From positions 1 to 14,113 of the forward strand of contig CAMPKP010000085.1 of assembly GCA_946887295.1 (NCBI GenBank): a stretch of DNA of 14,113 bases. The letters run 5' to 3'. The notes under the pieces were generated by a model. It did no database searches and was not told the DNA's origin. It saw only the letters and a program-made list of their open reading frames with translations. Shown here piece after piece: positions 5,657 to 12,619 of this stretch. Numbering within the stretch: position 1 is the first letter of the stretch; each line of letters opens with the position of its first letter. Made by a program: the position numbers and the translations under genes. This DNA is from an uncultured Gemmatimonadota bacterium. GTDB taxonomy: Bacteria > Gemmatimonadota > Gemmatimonadetes > Gemmatimonadales > GWC2-71-9.

Positions 5657-6608
5657 GTACCTCCAATGGGCGGCTCTCGTCCTGATGCTCTCCGCGGCTC
5701 CGGTCCGCCTCCAGGCCCAGCAGACGGCCCCCTCCTCGGACTCCACGGGGGTACGCTGGAGCGGCTACCTCCAGGCCCGGGAGATCTATCGGAGCGGAGC
5801 CGGGCTCACGGCGTCCATCAACCGGGCCCGGCTCTCGGCCGCGGGCAACGCCGCCGGGGACGTCACCTGGCGGGTGCAGGGGGAGTTCCGCACCGGCTCG
5901 GTGGGGACCGGCCGAGCCAGCGTCTCGCTCCAGGATGCATACCTGCGGTACCAACCCGGGCCTCTCGGGCTGCAGGCCGGGCAGTTCAAGACGCCCTTCA
6001 GCCGCGAGTTCATCATGTCGCTCGCCGATGTGGAGACGGCCGACCGGGCAGTCGCGGTGGACTCGCTCGCACCCAAGCGGGACATCGGCCTGATGGCCGA
6101 CTACGATGTCCACGGCGTCGCGCAGGCATCGCTCGGGGTGTTCAACGGGGAAGGGCAGAACCTCACCACCACCGCGGACTCCAGTCTCCTGGTGGTCGGG
6201 CGAGCCACCGGGCGGCCGCTCCCCTTCCTTACGCTCGGCGCCAGCGTGGCGGACTACGCCGGAGACAGCACCCGCTATGGCGTGGACGTCTCGCTGGAGC
6301 ACGGCGGCCTGACGGCGCGGGGCGAATACCTGGGGCAGCGGCGCGACGATGCGAAGGCGGACGACAAGGGTTGGTACGGGCTCGCGGCGTACCGGGTGGT
6401 TCCGTGGCTGCAGCTCACGCTGAGGCAGGAGGACTTCCGCCGTTCCGCCATCTCAGAGGACAGCCGGCATCGCGCCACCACCGCGGGAGCGAACTTCGGG
6501 TTCTCGGGGGGAAAGGTCCGGCTGACTGTGAACTACGCGTCGAGGAAGATCGGAGTGCCCGGCGCCCGGAGGGGGACGCTGGTCGGCCAGGCGCAGATCA
6601 GATTCTGA
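5655..6608 (+). CDS. OprO/OprP-family phosphate-selective (oxyanion) porin
   Basis: Outer-membrane beta-barrel of 317 residues ending in Phe, as is usual for barrel proteins recognised by the BAM complex. A signal peptide (hydrophobic 5-16, likely cleavage after LQA at about 21) precedes a short linker. The N-terminal part has the OprO/P layout: GYLQAREIY (37-45), INRARLSAAG (55-64), WRVQGEF (72-78), LQDAYLRYQPG (92-102) and LQAGQFKTPFSREF (106-119). Alternating strands follow to the end. Members of this family pass anions such as phosphate and polyphosphate. The gene is shorter than OprP (about 400 residues). It diverges from the molybdate/tungstate operon across 52 bases, which suggests passage of these oxyanions; that role is inference. 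AAGAGG seven bases before the ATG supports the start. Confidence 0.8.
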   Translation: MYLQWAALVLMLSAAPVRLQAQQTAPSSDSTGVRWSGYLQAREIYRSGAGLTASINRARLSAAGNAAGDVTWRVQGEFRTGSVGTGRASVSLQDAYLRYQPGPLGLQAGQFKTPFSREFIMSLADVETADRAVAVDSLAPKRDIGLMADYDVHGVAQASLGVFNGEGQNLTTTADSSLLVVGRATGRPLPFLTLGASVADYAGDSTRYGVDVSLEHGGLTARGEYLGQRRDDAKADDKGWYGLAAYRVVPWLQLTLRQEDFRRSAISEDSRHRATTAGANFGFSGGKVRLTVNYASRKIGVPGARRGTLVGQAQIRF

Positions 6609-6620
6609 GCCCGCGCCCGG

Positions 6621-7442
6621 TCAGGCGGTGCGTTCCCCGCTCCATTGGCGGAAGAGCCCGTCGCAGTACTGCACCTTGTCGGAGCTGAGGGTCTTCACCC
6701 GCCTTCCATCGGCGAGAACGGCGAACGCACAGAACTGCGCCACGGTCGGCTTGCCGTTCGGCCCGGTGCACTCCCGGATCGCCTGGCGGTTCACCGTCAC
6801 CCACACCGACCTTCCCGGGTTTCGCCGCTGCCAGGTTGCGCATCGGGCGTCGATGTCGGGGTCCACCTGCAGTCCTTCCGGCTGAACCACGATCCGGCTC
6901 ACCTTGGCGGCTGCCGCGGCCCGTGGTGTCCGCGAGGACCGCCCGCCCGCAGGGGCCGAGTCCGCCTTCGTCTGGCCGGCAGCCGGGCGCACGAACTGCC
7001 ACGGCGTACAGCGCTCGGGGGTGAGCCGGCCGCGCGTCATCGGGGCGACGCAGGAGTAGCCGCTCGCGGTCTGCCCCGCCTGGGGCGCGGGCACCCGCAG
7101 GGTATCGGTGTACTCGTTCGCCGGCACCGTGGCCACCTGCGAGATCGCGCCGTCGTCGACTCCGACCTCCACCCGCGCCGACTCCGCGATCTCGGGTCCG
7201 CGCGGCAGGACGAGGCGCCAGTCCACCACGACCCGGAGCGAATCGCCCTCCTGCACGATGTTGGAGCGGACGTCGATCGCCTGCGTGACCCGTCGGGGCG
7301 CACCCTGGCCGGGAGCACGGAACATGAAATACCACACCGCCGCGCCGGCCGCCATCAGCAACAGCAGGACCAGGACGAGCCAGCGACACCCGCTGCGCCG
7401 GCCCACCGGCTCGACGTCCACGACCTTCGGCTGCCGCGCCAC
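6621..7442 (-). CDS. Single-pass membrane protein with cysteine-rich extracytoplasmic region, unknown function
   Basis: I do not recognise this 273-residue protein. A short basic cytoplasmic head (1-19) is followed by one membrane helix (about 20-41). The extracytoplasmic part contains a beta-rich segment (51-130, with VVVDWRLVLPRG at 71-82), a low-complexity Ala/Arg/Ser linker (155-180) and a C-terminal portion (181-273). Six cysteines lie outside the membrane (131, 145, 201, 225, 238, 260), enough for three disulfides. The start is GTG at 7442, sharing one base with the peptidase stop (TAGTG) and preceded by GGAGG ten bases upstream, so it is probably translated together with the peptidase. 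It converges on the porin gene with only 12 bases between the stops and no clear terminator. A role linked to the peptidase is a guess. Confidence 0.7.
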   Translation of the reverse strand: MARQPKVVDVEPVGRRSGCRWLVLVLLLLMAAGAAVWYFMFRAPGQGAPRRVTQAIDVRSNIVQEGDSLRVVVDWRLVLPRGPEIAESARVEVGVDDGAISQVATVPANEYTDTLRVPAPQAGQTASGYSCVAPMTRGRLTPERCTPWQFVRPAAGQTKADSAPAGGRSSRTPRAAAAAKVSRIVVQPEGLQVDPDIDARCATWQRRNPGRSVWVTVNRQAIRECTGPNGKPTVAQFCAFAVLADGRRVKTLSSDKVQYCDGLFRQWSGERTA

Positions 7443-9130
7443 TAGCGGCCGGCCTCCAGGACGTCCATGCCCTGCTCGAAGACGATGTCCACCGGGATTC
7501 CCTTCTCTCCCAGGCGGTCGAGATCCTGCTGGAGCGCGGCGGGAATGGTCGCGCGCTCGCGCATGAAGCGCGTCACTCCCGCATAGTCGCCGTCGCCCTG
7601 GAACCGGAGGATCCTGGCCGCCATCGAGTCCACCGCGGCCCGCATCCGGGGGAAGTCCACCCGATACCGGCCGCTCGCCGAGTCGCGGGTGAACGCGCCG
7701 CGCTCCTCGAGGAACGAGAGCTCCGCGGCGTTGGCCCGCCCGTGGGCGTTTCCGGCGCCGAAGCGGATCGAGCGGAAAATGCTGGCGAGGAAAGTCACGT
7801 AGTTGTCGTCGAGGTCCACGTCCGGCAGCTCTCCCTGCTGCTGCAGGCGGGTGATCATGTAGAGACCGAGGATGTCGGCTTTCCCTTCCTCGAGCGCCCC
7901 CGCCTGCTCCTTCAAGGCGTCCCGCACCGTACCGGTACCGGCCAGGGTGTTCTTGATGCCCAGGCCGTGAGCCACCTCGTGGAACATGACGTTGGCGAAG
8001 AAGGCATCGAAGTCGATGTGCTCCCGCTGGTCGTCGGCGATCATCTGCTCGCCGATCGGCACCAGGATGCGGTCGAACTTGGCCCGCATCGCGTTCTTCA
8101 GCTGGAGCCGGCGGGTGCCCTTCCGGAGCTGGACCTGCTCGTCGTTCGGCAGGTTGATCGCGATGGTCTTGGAGCCCGCGTTCGACTGCCCGGTGTAGTA
8201 CACCGCGTCGTAGGCGTTGAGGTCGGAATCCGTGCCGGGCTTCTCCCGCTTGTACGGCTCCGGCACCGGCAGCCCGCGCTGCAGCGCGGGGAGGAGGCTG
8301 GCGTACCGGGCGAGCCGCTCGCTCCACTGCCGGTCCTTGACCAGTACGTACGCCTCGTGGGCGGCCTTGTAGCCGAAGAGCCCGTCGTCGTAGGTCTCGA
8401 TCGGGCCGATGACGATATCCAGCCCGTTGGTCTTCATGTCCATCCAGGCGAGGTCACTCGGCTGGTAGTCGTCCGTCTCGAGGGCGCGGGCCCGAAGCTC
8501 GAGATACCGCTTGAGCCCCTTGTCGTCCGCGAGCGCGGCGGCTTCGCGCAGACTGGCGGCTGCGCGCCGCGAGGGCTCCGCGAACACCTCGTGATACGGC
8601 ACGGCGACGAGGCCGCCCGAGGAATCGCGCCGGACCAGCGTGTAGAGGCTGCGAAGCGACGCGCCGGCGGCGGGTGACACCTTCGCCGCGGCCTCGAACT
8701 CCTCCTTCGTCATGTCGCTCGGGTAGAAGGCCGCGCCCGCGGGCCTCGGCCCCACGCCCGGCACGAACGGCCGGTTGTCGTCCAGCCGGTCCCAGGGTCC
8801 GTAGTTGAGCCGGACGTACGCCTGTGTGGCCGAGTCGTGGACCGCGGCGAGCAGGGAGTCGCGGGCGGGGTAGACCTGCTGCCAGAAGACCGTGTCCATC
8901 TGCTGCGCGGCACGGATGAGGAGCGGGAGCATGCGTCGCTCCCGGTCGCTCAACGCGCTCAGGTCGGCGGTGAGCCGCACCGGTGTGTATTGCGCCAGCT
9001 TCTGTGCGATCGCGGGCCCGGCCCCGGCCCCGGAGGCCATGGTGTCATCCGCTTCCGAGCCCCGGCATGCGGTCGAGCCTGCGGCCAGCACCACCATCCA
9101 GGAACGAATCCACCGCCTCATGCGACGCAC
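7442..9130 (-). CDS. M49 (dipeptidyl-peptidase III)-like zinc metallopeptidase, probable lipoprotein
   Basis: A 562-residue protein with the zinc-binding signature HEVAHGLG at 384-391 and the downstream glutamate motif EEGKAD at 414-419, which corresponds to EECRAE in DPP III. The block IGPIETYDDGLFGYKAA (241-257) is also typical of bacterial M49 proteins. The motif is the five-residue HEXXH form rather than the six-residue HEXXGH of most DPP III; a five-residue form is known from Caldithrix abyssi DPP III. The N-terminus (basic head, hydrophobic 10-18, then AGSTAC with Cys22) looks like a lipoprotein signal, although Ser at -3 is not ideal, so the enzyme probably acts outside the cytoplasm. 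ATG at 9130 has GGAG eight bases upstream. Expected activity is release of dipeptides from peptide N-termini; the substrate is unknown. Confidence 0.8.
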   Translation of the reverse strand: MRRMRRWIRSWMVVLAAGSTACRGSEADDTMASGAGAGPAIAQKLAQYTPVRLTADLSALSDRERRMLPLLIRAAQQMDTVFWQQVYPARDSLLAAVHDSATQAYVRLNYGPWDRLDDNRPFVPGVGPRPAGAAFYPSDMTKEEFEAAAKVSPAAGASLRSLYTLVRRDSSGGLVAVPYHEVFAEPSRRAAASLREAAALADDKGLKRYLELRARALETDDYQPSDLAWMDMKTNGLDIVIGPIETYDDGLFGYKAAHEAYVLVKDRQWSERLARYASLLPALQRGLPVPEPYKREKPGTDSDLNAYDAVYYTGQSNAGSKTIAINLPNDEQVQLRKGTRRLQLKNAMRAKFDRILVPIGEQMIADDQREHIDFDAFFANVMFHEVAHGLGIKNTLAGTGTVRDALKEQAGALEEGKADILGLYMITRLQQQGELPDVDLDDNYVTFLASIFRSIRFGAGNAHGRANAAELSFLEERGAFTRDSASGRYRVDFPRMRAAVDSMAARILRFQGDGDYAGVTRFMRERATIPAALQQDLDRLGEKGIPVDIVFEQGMDVLEAGR

Positions 9131-9151
9131 TCCGTTGCCGTTGTGGAGCCT

Positions 9152-9358
9152 TCAGGCCAGCTCGATGGGGCCTTCGACCGAGATGTCGGCCGGCAGCCCG
9201 TCGACCACCATCGTGACGCGGGCACGGAGGGCCTCCCGGCCGCTCAGCGCGCCGGATTCAAGCCCTGCCGCCACCGCCTTTTCCACCTCGCGTTGCGCCG
9301 TGACCCCGAACTGCTTGAGCAGCCGGCGCAGGGAGATGTTGAACCGCTCCTCGTCCAT
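9152..9358 (-). CDS. DUF6494 family small protein
   Basis: A 68-residue protein beginning MDEERFNISLRRLLKQFGVT, with an amphipathic helical N-terminal half (QREVEKAVAAGLESG) and a strand-rich C-terminal half (RARVTMVVDGLPADISVEG). Order and spacing match what I know of DUF6494, whose function is unknown. I chose ATG at 9358, with GAGG five bases upstream, over the in-frame GTG two codons earlier because the family usually begins at this Met. It lies 21 bases upstream of the M49-like peptidase and probably shares its transcript. No signal peptide or membrane segment is present, so it should be cytoplasmic. Confidence 0.75.
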   Translation of the reverse strand: MDEERFNISLRRLLKQFGVTAQREVEKAVAAGLESGALSGREALRARVTMVVDGLPADISVEGPIELA

Positions 9359-9383
9359 GGGCACCTCGCTCCAGTGATTCCCT

Positions 9384-9412
9384 ATCCTACACGAGCCGAA
9401 GCCGGCGCTGAA
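9384..9412 (-). promoter_or_regulatory. Candidate promoter before the DUF6494-peptidase genes
   Basis: On the minus strand TTCAGC (9412-9407) and TAGGAT (9389-9384) are separated by 17 bases, with TAGGAT matching four of six -10 consensus bases. It falls in the 58-base gap between the small upstream gene and the DUF6494 gene, about 25 bases before the latter's ATG. If real, the peptidase group has its own start of transcription. The -35 match is poor. Confidence 0.3.
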
Positions 9413-9416
9413 CCCT

Positions 9417-9686
9417 TCAACGTCCCTCCAGCTCCCGCTCGCCGGGGACGTGCCGCTCCGCCCGGCCCTCGCCGGGGTGGGACTTGGCCTCGAGGTAGCG
9501 CTCGCCCTTGAGCCGGATGAAGGTGACGAACTGCTCGTACTCCTCTTCCGACAGCGCGTCGGCGATGCCGGGGATGAGGCCCTTCACCAGGGTGATCCGC
9601 TCCTCGAGGGCCAGCGCGCTCGCCTGATCCACGAGGGCCCTGATGGCGGGATGGTTCATCCATGCGGTCTCGGGCGAGGTGGTCAT
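9417..9686 (-). CDS. Small hypothetical protein, soluble and helical
   Basis: An 89-residue protein that I do not recognise. It is rich in helix-forming segments (IRALVDQASALALEERITLV at about 14-33; ALSEEEYEQFVTFIRLKGER at about 41-60) and ends in a charged, low-complexity tail from about residue 65. No signal peptide, membrane segment or cysteine is visible. The frame continues upstream to other Met codons (for example at 9719), but the ATG at 9686 is the one with a GGAG about ten bases upstream. Codon use and GC bias look like those of the neighbours, which supports a real gene. It precedes DUF6494 on the same strand by 58 bases and may be co-transcribed with it. Confidence 0.55.
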   Translation of the reverse strand: MTTSPETAWMNHPAIRALVDQASALALEERITLVKGLIPGIADALSEEEYEQFVTFIRLKGERYLEAKSHPGEGRAERHVPGERELEGR

Positions 9687-9778
9687 TGGGAGCGACTCCA
9701 GGTGGGTGTGGTGCGCCATCGGCGCGACGCCGGGCCATGGGAGCCGGTCCCGGCGACTGCCGCCCGGCACCCCGCCGC

Positions 9779-9799
9779 TGATAGCTGATAGCCGATAAG
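9779..9799. repeat. Three tandem heptamers
   Basis: TGATAGC, TGATAGC and CGATAAG follow one another without spacers; the first two are identical and the third differs at two positions. They lie in the 162-base stretch between the htrA stop and the small gene at 9686, just beyond the htrA hairpin. This stretch holds no other gene that I can support. Confidence 0.5.
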
Positions 9800-9813
9800 T
9801 ACCGACACCACAA

Positions 9814-9832
9814 GGGGCCGCGACGCGGCCCC
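9814..9832 (-). terminator. Terminator-like hairpin after htrA
   Basis: The arms GGGGCCGC (9814-9821) and GCGGCCCC (9825-9832) are perfect reverse complements around a 3-base loop, 17 bases beyond the htrA stop. The stem would be very stable. The following minus-strand bases (TTGTGGTGT) are only moderately T-rich, so intrinsic termination would be weak; the hairpin may instead protect the 3' end or assist Rho. Confidence 0.45.
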
Positions 9833-9848
9833 AGGGGTATCGGCGAGC

Positions 9849-11417
<1,569 letters not shown>

Positions 11418-11601
11418 CGAGCGGTCCTTCGGTGGAACGTTGGAGTCGAGTCTTGCGAGCCAATTAATAGTACAACGGTGAGCCTCCGGTTGTGTCGGCG
11501 GTCCGCCCGGCGGTGTCGCTGTCGAATTGGCAGGGCAAGGGCCGGCGGGCGAGCCTCCATGCATGGCGTCGACCTCGCCCGGACTGATATGTTGAAGGCC
11601 T
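11418..11601. promoter_or_regulatory. Divergent intergenic region between htrA and deoC
   Basis: These 184 bases must hold the promoters of both genes. An AT-rich island around 11462-11475 (AATTAATAGTACAA) stands out from the GC-rich surroundings; on the minus strand it contains TACTAT, a fair -10 box for htrA with no convincing -35. On the plus side TGATAT (11585-11590) could be a -10 box for deoC, but it lies so close to the ATG that the leader would be almost absent. A CCATGCATGG palindrome lies at 11557-11566. No gene is seen here. Confidence 0.35.
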
Positions 11602-12615
11602 ATGTCCGACATCCCCAAGCCAGGTGTGGTGGCCCCGTCCCGGGTCGGGCCGCTGGAAGTGCCGGTCGAGCCCAGGAATCCCGGGATGCCGCTGGAGCTG
11701 GACTGGATCGAGGACGTCAGGGTGAATCGCAGCGCGGTCGAGCGGCGGGCGGCAACCCTGCGCACCCGTCGGACGGTGAAGAAGGCCTGGCAGGCGGCGT
11801 GGCTGCTCCGGGCCGTCACCCTGATGGATCTGACGACCTTGTCGAGCGACGATACCCCCGGCCGGGTCCGGCGGCTGTGCGCCAAGGCGCGCCGCCCGGT
11901 GCGCGCCGACCTGCTCCAGGCGATGGGGGCGGAGCAGCTTCCCATCCGGGTGGCGGCGGTCTGCGTCTATCACGCGTTCGTCGCCACGGCCGTCGAGGCC
12001 CTGGATGGCTCCGGGATCCCGGTCGCTGCGGTCTCCACCGGGTTCCCCGCAGGTCTTTCGCCGTTCGAGCAACGGATCGGAGAGATCCGGGCTTCCGTGG
12101 CAGCCGGCGCCGAAGAGATCGACGTCGTCATCACCCGGGCCCACGTCCTCACCGGAAACTGGCGCGCATTGTACGACGAGGTGAGGACGATGCGCGAGGC
12201 CTGCGGCGACGCGCACATCAAGACGATTCTGGGGACCGGCGAGCTCGGCACGCTGCGCAACGTGGGTCGCGCCAGCAGAGTCTGCATGATGGCCGGCGCC
12301 GACTTCATCAAGACCTCCACCGGCAAGGAGAGCGTCAACGCCACGCTTCCCGTCGGGCTGGTGATGGCGCGCGCCATCCGGGACTACCGCGAGCGCAGCG
12401 GCCACATGGTCGGGCTCAAGCCGGCCGGCGGGATCCGCACCGCGAAGGACGCGCTGGAGTGGCTGGTGCTGGTGAAGGAGGAGCTGGGCGACCGCTGGCT
12501 GCGGTCCGACCTGTTCCGATTCGGAGCGAGCGCATTGCTCACGGACATCGAACGCCAGCTGGAGCACTTCGTGACCGGACGCTACTCGGCGGCCTACCGG
12601 CATCCCACGGCATGA
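11602..12615 (+). CDS. deoC: Deoxyribose-phosphate aldolase DeoC, long form
   Basis: Class I aldolase splitting 2-deoxy-D-ribose 5-phosphate into acetaldehyde and glyceraldehyde 3-phosphate in deoxynucleoside catabolism. The Schiff-base lysine is Lys237 in DFIKTSTGK (234-242), the second active-site lysine is Lys273 in LKPAGGI (272-278), and the acid Asp174 lies in EIDVV (172-176). At 337 residues it is longer than the E. coli enzyme (259) and closer in size to animal DERA; the extra length is mainly an N-terminal extension of about 70 residues. The ATG at 11602 has GAAGG only three bases upstream. Met29 (11686), with AGGA before it, is an alternative start. An aldehyde dehydrogenase follows after four bases, and the pair forms a likely operon. 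Confidence 0.93.
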   Translation: MSDIPKPGVVAPSRVGPLEVPVEPRNPGMPLELDWIEDVRVNRSAVERRAATLRTRRTVKKAWQAAWLLRAVTLMDLTTLSSDDTPGRVRRLCAKARRPVRADLLQAMGAEQLPIRVAAVCVYHAFVATAVEALDGSGIPVAAVSTGFPAGLSPFEQRIGEIRASVAAGAEEIDVVITRAHVLTGNWRALYDEVRTMREACGDAHIKTILGTGELGTLRNVGRASRVCMMAGADFIKTSTGKESVNATLPVGLVMARAIRDYRERSGHMVGLKPAGGIRTAKDALEWLVLVKEELGDRWLRSDLFRFGASALLTDIERQLEHFVTGRYSAAYRHPTA

Positions 12616-12619
12616 GCCC

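Larger units (their letters stand above)
5593..5658. repeat. 12-base direct repeat covering both divergent start codons
   Basis: GCAACTCCATGT is present at 5593-5604 and at 5647-5658. In the first copy the embedded CAT is the minus-strand start codon of the HTH-TOBE gene; in the second copy the ATG at 5655 is the plus-strand start codon of the porin. Similarity continues for a few bases (GTCCTCC versus ACCTCC), which on the minus strand are Shine-Dalgarno sequences. The pattern looks like a local duplication of the regulator's translation start that was later used by the porin, or a repeated protein-binding site. Confidence 0.6.

Noticed and set aside
5205..6302. Upstream extension of the modA reading frame to a much earlier start
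   Set aside because: The extension lies antisense to the porin and overlaps the regulator in another frame. ModA homology and the signal peptide begin at the ATG at 5204.
6609..6620. A bidirectional terminator between the convergent porin and membrane-protein genes
   Set aside because: Only 12 bases separate the stops and I see no inverted repeat with T-runs there.
7443..8327. Upstream extension of the membrane-protein frame into the peptidase gene
   Set aside because: This part overlaps the peptidase in the wrong frame and reads as Arg/Gly/Ala-rich noise. The GTG at 7442 overlapping the peptidase stop is the sensible start.
11418..11945. Upstream extension of the htrA frame
   Set aside because: It would overlap the N-terminal part of the divergent deoC. 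The Shine-Dalgarno and signal sequence place the start at 11417.
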